Source: Anaerolineaceae bacterium
GTDB lineage: Bacteria; Chloroflexota; Anaerolineae; Anaerolineales; Anaerolineaceae
Assembly: GCA_003446605.1 (NCBI GenBank)
Contig: DMDF01000047.1
Coordinates: 1 to 50,258, forward strand
Direction: 5' to 3'
DNA: 50,258 bases
The notes beneath the pieces are model-generated. The model made no database searches, was not told where the DNA came from, and saw only the letters and a program-made list of their open reading frames with translations. Of the stretch, positions 9,062 through 16,949 are shown piece after piece; the stretch's first letter is position 1, and each line of letters opens with the position of its first letter. A program made the position numbers and the translations under genes.

Positions 9062-10876
9062 TCATTCGATCATAATGATCTTGGGATAATCGGATAGCGT
9101 CAGTCCTTCCAGAACAAGTCCATCGTCGTTGGTGCTGAAGTTCAACTCCTGTTGCAGAGAGTTGAAAGGATCGTAAATTGTTACAGCGCTGGCAGATAGA
9201 TCGGGCAGGGTGAGGTTACAGGCTGCTCCGTCATAATCTACAGCCGCAGCATCATCGTTCCAAATCGCCAGATAGTGTTTCCCAGCTTGATCCATGAACG
9301 TGTAATAGCGCACCAATGTGGAATTTGAGTTAACCACAACAGGGAATTTAGCCGCATCCAGACCATCCAGCAGATATGCCAGGTTGCGGATCATGATCCC
9401 TTCATAGAACCGTTCAAAAGAGTTGGTGCCCGAAGTACCAACAGAAATATCCATACCACGATTGATGGCGATCATCCTGCCTAGATATTTAGTGGCAACT
9501 TCTGGTTGGTAGGGATGGTAGTCCCCCGGTTCGGGCTGTAACGTGCCCAGGCTGTAATCCGAGCGGTAATTGAGTTCGTCGGCATAATATTCTCCCGTGA
9601 ATCCGTTTGTTTCCGCAGTGACTTTAATGGCATCCCACATGGCATCATACCCGTAATAGTATTCGCTCAAGAAGACAGGTGAGGCATCATTATTGACGGT
9701 GTGCAGGGAGATGGCATCTGCCAGTTGAACCACATCCGATTCCAGGATGTGCTGCGAATATTCCTGGGTTTCTTTACCTACATAGCTGCTGGTGCTTACC
9801 AGCACGATCTTTGCATCCGGGTCAATCTCGCGGATGAGCGGGATTGCTAAACGGGCTATTTCAACGTAATCTTGCGGGGTAATGCGCTGGTAGAAGTCCC
9901 GGTTGGCATCCGGTTCATTCCATAATTCATAGCTGTCCACTAATCCTTTCAGGGAAGTAACCACCATTCTGACGTAGTCAAGATACCGTTCCCGCTCCTC
10001 CTCTGTGCTCAATCTGTCATAACTCAGTGTGCCACCCTCCAGACGATATTGCATGTCCCAAAAAGTGAGTGAAAAACGGGTGGAAATGCCTCGATTTCTT
10101 AATTGCGCATAGAAATTGATAAATTCCATAGGAATTTCTTTTTCGGCATCGGCATAGGTAAAATCAACAGCCGGTCCATCGGAAAAGTTGTAGGTAGCCC
10201 GCGCCTCGCTGAATCCATCATTCTTTAACTGGCTTTGAGACCAGCCTATCCAATCTTCTACAGGATTTTGCATCATCCCACTGACAAGGGTGTTGATACG
10301 CGAATCCCGCAGGAGGGAAGCGTCTTTTAACTTCATCTGAGTAAGTGGGTTTTCATTATCCGATTGATTGGTCAAGATGTGTTTTTGTGACAGGTTGATA
10401 GAAACAATGTTGTTGTCTGCGTCAATGGTAATGAAATCACCAAAAATGCCTTCTAGCATTTGTTCAGGAATATACAATACATCATTGAGTTTGAATGACC
10501 TTACAGGTATCGAATGAGTAAGGTTGTTTAAAGTATCCACGCTATAGGTATTATCCCCGGCAGAGAAACGGCATTCCACATGTTGGTGGTTCTGGTCGAA
10601 GTAAGTGGCATGGAGCGACCCATCAGAGAAGGATATGTCGTACAGATCCATCAACCTGAATAGTTCATTTCCCGGAAGCCAAGTAATATCTCCATTTTGA
10701 ATGACATGATTTTCAAATTGAAAAGGGATTCCATTCAAAAGCAGGGTTAAGGTTTCATCGCTTTGTAAATTATCCGGCTTGGAAATAACCTGCTGTAAGG
10801 AAATAAATGCGCTTGAGGAGAAGAATCCCAATAAAAGAAGGAGAGATAGTGCAGGGAAGGTTGTTTTCTTTGACAT
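9062..10876 (-). CDS. Exported clan GH-A glycoside hydrolase with N-terminal amine-oxidase-like domain
   Basis: The 604-residue product (ATG at 10876) begins with a signal peptide or anchor (KTTFPALSLLLLLGFFSSSAF). A beta-rich domain at about residues 40-165 (LLLNGIPFQFENHV, IPVRSFKLNDVLYIPEQML) resembles the copper-amine-oxidase N-terminal domain often used as a surface module. The rest is a TIM barrel with the clan GH-A acid/base motif YELWNEPD and a likely nucleophile glutamate in YYADELNY, as in GH39 and related families, then a small C-terminal beta domain. It lies convergent to the GH3 gene 181 bp away. An upstream in-frame TTG at 10954 is possible but gives a poor N-terminus. Family number and substrate are uncertain. 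Confidence 0.82.
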   Translation of the reverse strand: MSKKTTFPALSLLLLLGFFSSSAFISLQQVISKPDNLQSDETLTLLLNGIPFQFENHVIQNGDITWLPGNELFRLMDLYDISFSDGSLHATYFDQNHQHVECRFSAGDNTYSVDTLNNLTHSIPVRSFKLNDVLYIPEQMLEGIFGDFITIDADNNIVSINLSQKHILTNQSDNENPLTQMKLKDASLLRDSRINTLVSGMMQNPVEDWIGWSQSQLKNDGFSEARATYNFSDGPAVDFTYADAEKEIPMEFINFYAQLRNRGISTRFSLTFWDMQYRLEGGTLSYDRLSTEEERERYLDYVRMVVTSLKGLVDSYELWNEPDANRDFYQRITPQDYVEIARLAIPLIREIDPDAKIVLVSTSSYVGKETQEYSQHILESDVVQLADAISLHTVNNDASPVFLSEYYYGYDAMWDAIKVTAETNGFTGEYYADELNYRSDYSLGTLQPEPGDYHPYQPEVATKYLGRMIAINRGMDISVGTSGTNSFERFYEGIMIRNLAYLLDGLDAAKFPVVVNSNSTLVRYYTFMDQAGKHYLAIWNDDAAAVDYDGAACNLTLPDLSASAVTIYDPFNSLQQELNFSTNDDGLVLEGLTLSDYPKIIMIE

Positions 10877-11002
10877 TGATGATCTATTCTGTAAAATGGA
10901 GCTTATCGTTTTTACAGAAATTACCCCTTTCGTGAGAATTTGAGACAATTTCAATTATATGTTTTTATCAAAAAAGAGCCCAAAAAAATGAAGCTCTTTT
11001 AG

Positions 11003-11076
11003 CGCCCCCGGTGAGACTCGAACTCACAACCGCCGGATTAGAAGTCCGATGCGCTGTCCAATTGCGCTACGAGGGC
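11003..11076 (-). tRNA. tRNA-Arg(TCT)
   Basis: On the minus strand a complete 74-nt cloverleaf is present: acceptor GCCCTCG pairing with CGGGGGC (one T-G pair), D-stem GCGC/GCGC, anticodon stem TCGGA/TCCGG enclosing CTTCTAA with anticodon TCT, T-stem GTGAG/CTCAC with loop TTCGAGT, and discriminator G. The 3' CCA is not encoded. Confidence 0.97.
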
Positions 11077-11114
11077 ATATTTCTGTATGCGGGGCTATTA
11101 TACCGCAGGTGGAA

Positions 11115-11549
11115 TCAATCTTGAAGTGGTCTGATGCCTTTGAATATTTGGGTGCCGGAGAAGGTGCGCAGGATGGTCATGGCGGATTTGCCGGTCCGTT
11201 CTGCCAGTTGCTGCGCATTGAGGGGTTGGTTGTTATTTGCCAGGAATGTTTTAAAGATGGTGTTGACCAATGTGGTATTGCCGGAAATAAAATCTTCCTG
11301 TTTGGCACAGTGGGTTACCAGGGTGTGCAAAAGCCCATCCACGCGTTTCACTTCTGCTGTTAACGGATCAACGTAATCAATCTCGATGTTTTGATCTTTC
11401 TCGGCATAGATGGCATGATGCTCATCACAAAGAAAATCAAGCAAGAAAACCCTCCAGTTGGCATCATGTTCAATCCACCAATCGAAATCGATGTGAAAAG
11501 GTGTCTCTAAGGTGGGCTTTACCAAACTGTAGTGGCTGGTAGGGTTCAT
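11115..11549 (-). CDS. Conserved hypothetical, partner of upstream 522-aa protein
   Basis: A 144-residue acidic protein with no signal or membrane segment. Its C-terminal third (about residues 95-140: TIFKTFLANNNQPLNAQQLAERTGKSAMTILR, quoted in parts) has the helix pattern of a winged-helix DNA-binding fold, with QQLAERTGKS as the likely helix-turn-helix. The N-terminal part is rich in Trp, His and acidic residues and is not recognised. The start is 6 nt after the stop of the 522-residue gene, whose last codons contain the AAGGAG that serves this gene, so the two are one translational unit. Function is unknown; a regulatory or nucleoid role is an inference from the fold pattern. Confidence 0.72.
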   Translation of the reverse strand: MNPTSHYSLVKPTLETPFHIDFDWWIEHDANWRVFLLDFLCDEHHAIYAEKDQNIEIDYVDPLTAEVKRVDGLLHTLVTHCAKQEDFISGNTTLVNTIFKTFLANNNQPLNAQQLAERTGKSAMTILRTFSGTQIFKGIRPLQD

Positions 11550-11555
11550 AGATTG

Positions 11556-13124
11556 CTAGTTTTCTCCTTCTTTAAGATGGAAATACAGGTCACCGAGATG
11601 CTGGATGTTGGGGCTGGTTAATAAGAAGTTAAGGATTGGCGTGGGGGGGCAGCGGAAAATCACATTGATCGCTGCGTACATTTCCTGCGCATGGATATGA
11701 CCCTGCGGATTCAACTTTGCCAATTCACGGGCAATCTGCAGGAATATCTTATCTGGGTTCAATTTTTCTCGATCCTGCCAAACCTGATCAACCGATTCTT
11801 CATCCGGGATGGCAATGGTCATGCGTTCATTGAAATCAACTTCAACCGGATGTTTGAGCATTGCAAATACAATGCCTTTGTCCGTACCGACCAGTACCGT
11901 TTTCATCCATTCTTTATTTTGTCGACTGCGGTCGGAATGAATCAAAATTTCACCCGGTTTGTCAGACCTGCTGACGGTAATCAATGAGCCAGGCATAATA
12001 CCATTTTGCTCATACCAATTCTTCAATCCATATACATAGCGTTCTTTCCGTACTACCCAGCCGTTGAATTCCTGGTCTGTATTCGCATCGCGGAAGGTGA
12101 AACGGATACGGGGAGATTCAATGGCGGTGGGGAAGATATGCACAACAGAATTGGATAATGGCAAGGTACCCGAACGCCAATGGGGAAAGAGTAAACTGAA
12201 CTTGATAGAATCTGCGCCGCTGGCAGGTTCTTCTGGTTCCAATTCATCAATGATGGTGCCTTCAAATAAATCCAGGTATTGCTTGGTTTCAAGGTTTTCA
12301 ACATTCAAGGAATGGTATTTCAGGAACAATGGTTGGTGCTTTACATCTTCCGGTTCCATGGCATGCAGATACCACAATACTTCACCTGAAGGTCCAACTT
12401 CATCGAAGCGTTCATCTTCCTGAAGATAAAGATTAAGAGAGAACTCGGTTAACTTAAGATTTTCGGTGGTATTTAATTCGATCTGCGCCATCAATGCCGG
12501 GGTAGTCATCGGACCACCACCAGATTCCTCAAGAATGGCTTCAATGAGATTGAGATAGCCGCCATTGATATTAACCAGAAGCGCGCGTGGGAACCATGCT
12601 TCTGCGATCTGCACCAAGTCATCACTCTCGGCAAGTGTTTCCTCTAAACGCGTAAGGAATTCAACGTGGTGTTCTGAAAGGATTTTATCCTTGTCAAAGG
12701 CAGGATCATCCCCGATCAGGTCAACAGGGGTATTGAGAGCGTGATCGCTCAAAGAACTTGCTAATTCTTTGGTAGAGCCATCTTCAAACTCAACTTTGAT
12801 AACCTTGAATTCTTCAAGTTCCGGATTGAAACCATCCCGAATCTCGAGCACTTTGCCATTTTTCCAATCAAAACTGGGGAAAACAAGATCTTCATTTACT
12901 GCATAGGAATCCTTGGGAAGATAGATTTTACCCTTCCCTTTGGTTTTTTTGAGAATTGCTTCTTTTTCTGATTTGATGCGATTGACGATGACCGCTTCAA
13001 GCAACGCTTCAGCGGGCAGGGGAATCTCTTTTTCTAGAAGAACGGAGTAGATGAACTCTATATCGCCCTCATCGAGATGAAAATCATCCCAGGCGTTTTT
13101 TAGTGAAGTATTGGATAAAACCAT
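11556..13124 (-). CDS. Large hypothetical with HARE-HTH-like and winged-helix-like segments
   Basis: A 522-residue cytoplasmic protein, first gene of a two-gene unit. I do not recognise a named family. Visible segments: a small SH3/Tudor-like stretch (about 82-130, FDWKNGKVLEIRDG and VIKVEFEDGSTKEL); a segment at about 190-255 (LIEAILEESGGGPMTTPALM to FDEVGPSGEVLWYL) with the layout of the HARE-HTH domain of RNA polymerase delta and restriction proteins; a beta-rich part (about 330-410) with GWVVRKERYVYGLKNWYEQ and GSLITVSRS that resembles a pseudo-barrel; and a C-terminal helical part (about 445-520) that may be another winged helix. These suggest nucleic-acid binding but no reaction can be named. 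Confidence 0.7.
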   Translation of the reverse strand: MVLSNTSLKNAWDDFHLDEGDIEFIYSVLLEKEIPLPAEALLEAVIVNRIKSEKEAILKKTKGKGKIYLPKDSYAVNEDLVFPSFDWKNGKVLEIRDGFNPELEEFKVIKVEFEDGSTKELASSLSDHALNTPVDLIGDDPAFDKDKILSEHHVEFLTRLEETLAESDDLVQIAEAWFPRALLVNINGGYLNLIEAILEESGGGPMTTPALMAQIELNTTENLKLTEFSLNLYLQEDERFDEVGPSGEVLWYLHAMEPEDVKHQPLFLKYHSLNVENLETKQYLDLFEGTIIDELEPEEPASGADSIKFSLLFPHWRSGTLPLSNSVVHIFPTAIESPRIRFTFRDANTDQEFNGWVVRKERYVYGLKNWYEQNGIMPGSLITVSRSDKPGEILIHSDRSRQNKEWMKTVLVGTDKGIVFAMLKHPVEVDFNERMTIAIPDEESVDQVWQDREKLNPDKIFLQIARELAKLNPQGHIHAQEMYAAINVIFRCPPTPILNFLLTSPNIQHLGDLYFHLKEGEN

Positions 13125-13157
13125 GTGAAATTACTGCATTCCTTTCAGACCCACATA

Positions 13158-13163
13158 ATTATA
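13158..13163 (-). promoter_or_regulatory. Putative -10 element for the 522-aa/144-aa unit
   Basis: On the minus strand a perfect TATAAT lies about 35 nt upstream of the ATG at 13124, within the 56-bp gap behind the M23 peptidase gene. The -35 region is poor, so this is a weak prediction. Confidence 0.35.
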
Positions 13164-13180
13164 CCTTAGCAAAGTTGTTT

Positions 13181-14596
13181 TTATGGATAAGAGTTGTTTA
13201 CCCAATCTACAGGATTGACCTGAACCCCATTCGCCCAGATCTCCCAATGCAAATGGGGACCCGTCACTCTACCTGTAGCTCCAATGATGCCGATGAGGTC
13301 ACCAGCTTCAACGTGGTCTCCCTCCTTAACTAGTATCTCTGCCTGGTGGAACAACCCACTGAAAATGCCCTGCCCGTGGTCAATGTAGGTGGCTCCGCCA
13401 CGCACGGTCATATTTCCTGTATAGGCGACTACCCCAGCCGCCGGTGCATAGATATTGAGATTATTCACATACACACCAAAATCCAGACCGGTATGGAAAT
13501 AAATATATTCGCTGTTATTGTAGGAGCGTCGGTTCCCATAGGTGGACATGAATCCGATCGTATCATCCGCCACTGAACCATCCACCGGATAACGGAAAGA
13601 ACCCTGCCAATATTTTTCCGGTGTTATCTGAGAAACGATCGACTTGGCAAAATCTTCTTCAGGCTGCGTGATAGCAGGATCTACGGTCTCATCTTGAACG
13701 TACAGGGGTGGATCTTGAATAAAGACACCTTCTTGTTGCAGCAGCATTTGATCATAATTGAAGATAGACTGTCCGTTTGAACTGCCGGTCAGGTTGAAAT
13801 CTACCAAACCGGGTTCCGCCATGGCATGGATGCCTTGAATGGCATAATATGTATTTTCTTGATCGCTCATCGGGAAGAAATGCAGGACATGATCTTCCAC
13901 CATCCCACTGATGTCAAGTGGTTCTGTGGTCTGCACAGTGATAACGATCGTATTGCCCTGTTCAAGTGGCAGGGGGTCGATCACAATATCTTTCAGATAG
14001 GGCGAGATACGGCTGATGGCTTGATCAGCACTGATCTCGGCATAAACCGGTGTGTTTGGTATAAGCGTATTGCTGGTGCGGGTATCATTCCAGTCCAGCA
14101 CGACCCAGGGATTGGTTTGTAAATGGACTGCACTCTCAAGAAGAGTATCCTGGGGTGCTACACTGTGTGCCACGTAGAGCGCTGAACCCCCATCATTAAT
14201 TGGTATGATGATGTTCGTTCCTACAAACACTTCGTTGGGAGATGTGATCTTATTAAGTGTTAGCAAGGTTTGTAAGGGAATATGATTGGCACGAGAAAGA
14301 TCTTCCAGTGTTTCTCCAACATTCACCGAGTGGGTAAGCAATTGTCCGGTGATCCCCTCCAACCCCGGAATATATAACTCAGTACCCTCAGATATCAGGT
14401 TCGCATTGACAATGCCATTCACATTGATGATATCATCTACGGTGGTGTTGAATTTTTCAGCAATGAGAGTGAGTGTTTCTCCTGGCTGCACCACATATAC
14501 GGGATAGGTTGGCGTATCCTGCGCGTAAACCGTTTTTTGATTACACGAGAGAATTAGAAGGATGGTTATAAAAATTACGAATAATTTCCTGCGCAT
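13181..14596 (-). CDS. LysM-domain M23 family metallopeptidase
   Basis: Exported cell-wall hydrolase or its regulator. The 471-residue product starts with a signal peptide (RRKLFVIFITILLILSC), followed by two LysM peptidoglycan-binding repeats (about 32-76, YVVQPGETLTLIAEKFNTT; about 90-132, HSVNVGETLEDLSRANHIP), a middle beta-rich region, and a C-terminal M23 lysostaphin/LytM-type domain (about 365-465). The zinc site is complete: HTGLDFG supplies H-x3-D and GPHLHWEI supplies the H-x-H, with a further His in SGLFHQAE. The cysteine at LILSC resembles a lipobox but is followed by a better signal-peptidase site near VYAQ. It is divergent from exonuclease III. Confidence 0.93.
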   Translation of the reverse strand: MRRKLFVIFITILLILSCNQKTVYAQDTPTYPVYVVQPGETLTLIAEKFNTTVDDIINVNGIVNANLISEGTELYIPGLEGITGQLLTHSVNVGETLEDLSRANHIPLQTLLTLNKITSPNEVFVGTNIIIPINDGGSALYVAHSVAPQDTLLESAVHLQTNPWVVLDWNDTRTSNTLIPNTPVYAEISADQAISRISPYLKDIVIDPLPLEQGNTIVITVQTTEPLDISGMVEDHVLHFFPMSDQENTYYAIQGIHAMAEPGLVDFNLTGSSNGQSIFNYDQMLLQQEGVFIQDPPLYVQDETVDPAITQPEEDFAKSIVSQITPEKYWQGSFRYPVDGSVADDTIGFMSTYGNRRSYNNSEYIYFHTGLDFGVYVNNLNIYAPAAGVVAYTGNMTVRGGATYIDHGQGIFSGLFHQAEILVKEGDHVEAGDLIGIIGATGRVTGPHLHWEIWANGVQVNPVDWVNNSYP

Positions 14597-14600
14597 ATTT

Positions 14601-14629
14601 TTGTACGAAAGCCTCCAATCTGCTACAAT
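14601..14629 (+). promoter_or_regulatory. Putative sigma70-type promoter for xth
   Basis: TTGTAC (14601-14606), a 17-nt spacer and TACAAT (14624-14629) preceded by TG at the extended -10 position. The arrangement fits a housekeeping promoter about 45 nt before the exonuclease III start and may also serve the response regulator gene. Confidence 0.55.
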
Positions 14630-14673
14630 TAACGTTAGCTTAGAAGCCGATTAAGTTTACCACAGTGAAGAAT

Positions 14674-15438
14674 ATGAAAATTACTACCTGGAACGTCAAT
14701 GGAATTCGCGCTGCACTGAACAAGGGCATCTTGGACTGGGTAGGGGATTTTAAACCAGATATTCTGTGTTTTCAAGAACTTAAAGCAAAAGCAGATCAGG
14801 TGGATTTTCAGCCATTTACGGATCTGGGGTATTCCGTTATTTGGAACGCTGCTCAACGACCTGGCTATAGTGGAGTAGCTACTTTATATCTCAAAGATCC
14901 GGTTGCTGTAAAAATTGGCATCGGTATAGAAGATTTTGATGTGGAAGGCAGGGTTATCCAGACCAGCCACGCTGATTATGAATTATTCAATATCTATTTT
15001 CCGAATGGTGGTCAGGAAAATCTTCGCGTACCATTCAAATTGAAATTCTATGAAGAACTTCTAAATATCTGTGATACTCTTCATAAACAAGGGAAAAACA
15101 TCATCATTACCGGAGATTTCAATACAGCTCACAAAGAGATCGATTTGAAGAATCCAAAAGCCAATGAAAAGAATACCGGGTTCTTACCAGAAGAGCGGGT
15201 TTGGATTGATCGATATCTAGAGCATAACTTTGTAGACATCTTTCGGAATCTCTATCCGGAAAAAGAACAGTATTCCTGGTGGACTTACCGCTTCAATTCC
15301 CGTGCGCGGAATGTGGGCTGGCGCTTGGATTATTACCTGATCTCGACCCCTCTGGTTGAGAAAGTTATAGATGTGACAATACATGATGAGGTCCTTGGAT
15401 CTGATCATTGTCCAGTGACACTGGAAATAAAGAATTAA
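14674..15438 (+). CDS. xth: Exodeoxyribonuclease III (AP endonuclease)
   Basis: Magnesium-dependent base-excision-repair enzyme that incises at abasic sites and degrades 3' ends of duplex DNA. The product of about 254 residues has all the endonuclease/exonuclease/phosphatase motifs of the Xth family: TTWNVNGIRA at the N-terminus, CFQELKA with the metal-binding glutamate, RPGYSGVA, ITGDFNTAH with the catalytic Asp/Asn, and the C-terminal GSDHCPVTLEI with the catalytic histidine. Length is typical. The ATG at 14674 starts the conserved KITTWN strand directly; a GTG at 14665 would add three residues and cannot be ruled out since neither has a clear ribosome-binding site. The response regulator gene follows after 15 nt. 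Confidence 0.95.
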   Translation: MKITTWNVNGIRAALNKGILDWVGDFKPDILCFQELKAKADQVDFQPFTDLGYSVIWNAAQRPGYSGVATLYLKDPVAVKIGIGIEDFDVEGRVIQTSHADYELFNIYFPNGGQENLRVPFKLKFYEELLNICDTLHKQGKNIIITGDFNTAHKEIDLKNPKANEKNTGFLPEERVWIDRYLEHNFVDIFRNLYPEKEQYSWWTYRFNSRARNVGWRLDYYLISTPLVEKVIDVTIHDEVLGSDHCPVTLEIKN

Positions 15439-15453
15439 AAAGATGGAGGTTTA

Positions 15454-16110
15454 ATGCCGAAAAGTAAGATCATGATTGTAGACGACCATGAGGTCGTCAG
15501 ATTGGGTTTAATTTCACTGCTGGAACAAAATTCGCAGTACGAGGTTGTGGCACAGGCAGATAATGCTCTGGATGCGATCAAGAAAGTGGAAATCCACAAA
15601 CCCGATATTGTACTGATGGATATACGTTTGCCCGGTATGTCGGGAATTGAAGCATGTGAACAGATCAGTAAAAAATACCCGGATACTAAAGTCATCATGC
15701 TCACTTCGTATGCTGAAGATGAAATGCTGTTTTCCGCGATCAAAGCTGGTGCTTCAGGTTATGTATTGAAGCAGATCAATGCCAAAGATTTAATCAATTC
15801 TATTGAATCGGTGGCACGAGGGGAAGCTTCCTTGGACCCGGCTGTTACTCAACGCGTCTTTCAAGAAGTGCGCAAGGCAGTTCGTGAAGAAGAAGCATCC
15901 GCCTTTTCATCCTTAAGCCAGCAGGAAAAAATGGTTCTGAAATTGGTTTCAGAGGGTAAAACGAATCGTGATATTGCACAGAATCTCTTTTTGGGGGAAG
16001 GTACCGTTCGCAATTACGTAAGCAGCATCCTTTCAAAACTTAATGTCAGCAATCGTGCTGAGGCAGCTGCGTATGCAGTTGAACATAACTTAAAAGATTA
16101 TCTGAATTAG
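15454..16110 (+). CDS. NarL/LuxR-family response regulator
   Basis: Two-component transcription regulator of 218 residues. The receiver domain (about 5-122) has the acidic pair VDDHEVVR, the phosphoacceptor aspartate D56 in IVLMDIRLPG, the conserved Thr/Ser of MLTSYAEDE and the Lys of GYVLKQ. The LuxR-type helix-turn-helix (about 150-212) carries LSQQEKMVLKLVSEGKTNRDIA and GTVRNYVSSILSKL, quoted in parts. It resembles DevR/LiaR-like regulators. GGAGG precedes the ATG. No histidine kinase is encoded in the window, so it is an orphan here and its signal is unknown. A strong bidirectional terminator follows. Confidence 0.94.
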   Translation: MPKSKIMIVDDHEVVRLGLISLLEQNSQYEVVAQADNALDAIKKVEIHKPDIVLMDIRLPGMSGIEACEQISKKYPDTKVIMLTSYAEDEMLFSAIKAGASGYVLKQINAKDLINSIESVARGEASLDPAVTQRVFQEVRKAVREEEASAFSSLSQQEKMVLKLVSEGKTNRDIAQNLFLGEGTVRNYVSSILSKLNVSNRAEAAAYAVEHNLKDYLN

Positions 16111-16112
16111 GG

Positions 16113-16145
16113 AAAAAAGCGATGGAATTACTCCATCGCTTTTTT
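16113..16145. terminator. Bidirectional intrinsic terminator
   Basis: A-run plus GCGATGGA (16119-16126), a 5-nt loop and TCCATCGC followed by six T (16140-16145). It is perfectly paired and has a T-run in both directions, so it can end the response-regulator transcript (+) and the convergent dgkA transcript (-), whose stop codon abuts it. Confidence 0.9.
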
Positions 16146-16513
16146 CAGAAAAGCGCTATAAATTTGGGGAGATAGATTATTACTCCTACCACAACAGCCA
16201 TCATGGCGATGAAGAGAACTGCCGCAGCGCTCAGATCTTTCACGGTTTTTGCAACGGGATCATAGCGATCTTCAATCATATCAATGGTTTTTTCAATGGC
16301 TGTATTTAAAATCTCCGCTACAATCACCAGACTGATGAGTAGAAAGATGATCGCCCATTCAATATTTTGCATGGGGAGTAGTGTAGAGGCGGTGAGCACA
16401 ATAACAGCCACGATTAATTGAAAACGTAAATTCCTTTGGGTTTGGATGGCATAGAGAAAACCCTCAAATGCAAATTTAAAAGACTCTTTTAGTGTATATT
16501 TTTTATGATTCAT
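16145..16513 (-). CDS. dgkA: Diacylglycerol/undecaprenol kinase (DgkA family)
   Basis: Small integral membrane kinase that phosphorylates undecaprenol or diacylglycerol in lipid-carrier recycling. The product of about 122 residues has three hydrophobic helices and the family signature AEILNTAIEKTIDM followed by KDLSAAAVL. In Gram-positive type bacteria this family mostly acts on undecaprenol; which substrate applies here is inference. ATG 16513 overlaps the ybeY 3' end by 11 nt; a GTG two codons earlier is possible. It is the last gene of the operon, ending at the bidirectional terminator. Confidence 0.92.
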   Translation of the reverse strand: MNHKKYTLKESFKFAFEGFLYAIQTQRNLRFQLIVAVIVLTASTLLPMQNIEWAIIFLLISLVIVAEILNTAIEKTIDMIEDRYDPVAKTVKDLSAAAVLFIAMMAVVVGVIIYLPKFIALF

Positions 16514-16949
16514 AATCACCAGATACTACCTGTTGATAAATATTTTCCTGCAATGAGAACATAATTTGCTTTTCTTTTTTTAATGCATGGTCGTGACCCA
16601 TCAAATGGAGCAGACCATGGATTGCCAAGAGTGTCATTTCATCTTCCAAGGAATGTTCGTTTTCTATTGCCTGCTGGTTGGCTCTGATGAGTGAAATGAT
16701 AATATCTCCCAACACCAGCTGTTTTTGCCCGGGATCATCAAAATCTAGGTTGAAAGAAAGCACATCCGTTGTGTCATCAATATCCCGATACATTTTATTC
16801 AAAGCATGCATTTCCTCATCATCACATACTTTCACCGTGATGATTTCTTCATCCAGACCCAGCAACTGTTGGGCAAGAAAAATACGTCGCTCGAAAAGAG
16901 TTGCGTTCAATTGTGATTTGAGGTTTGCCGAATAGATGATATCGATCAT
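16503..16949 (-). CDS. ybeY: Endoribonuclease YbeY
   Basis: Zinc-dependent endoribonuclease needed for 16S rRNA 3' maturation and ribosome quality control. The 148-residue product carries the diagnostic metal-binding motif HGLLHLMGHDH (H-x3-H-x5-H) near residues 110-120, preceded by the conserved TTDVLSFNLDF and LGDIIIS segments. Length is typical. It overlaps pgpH upstream by 4 nt and dgkA downstream by 11 nt, so translation is coupled; the pgpH-ybeY-dgkA order is the same as in many Firmicutes. Confidence 0.95.
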   Translation of the reverse strand: MIDIIYSANLKSQLNATLFERRIFLAQQLLGLDEEIITVKVCDDEEMHALNKMYRDIDDTTDVLSFNLDFDDPGQKQLVLGDIIISLIRANQQAIENEHSLEDEMTLLAIHGLLHLMGHDHALKKEKQIMFSLQENIYQQVVSGDYES

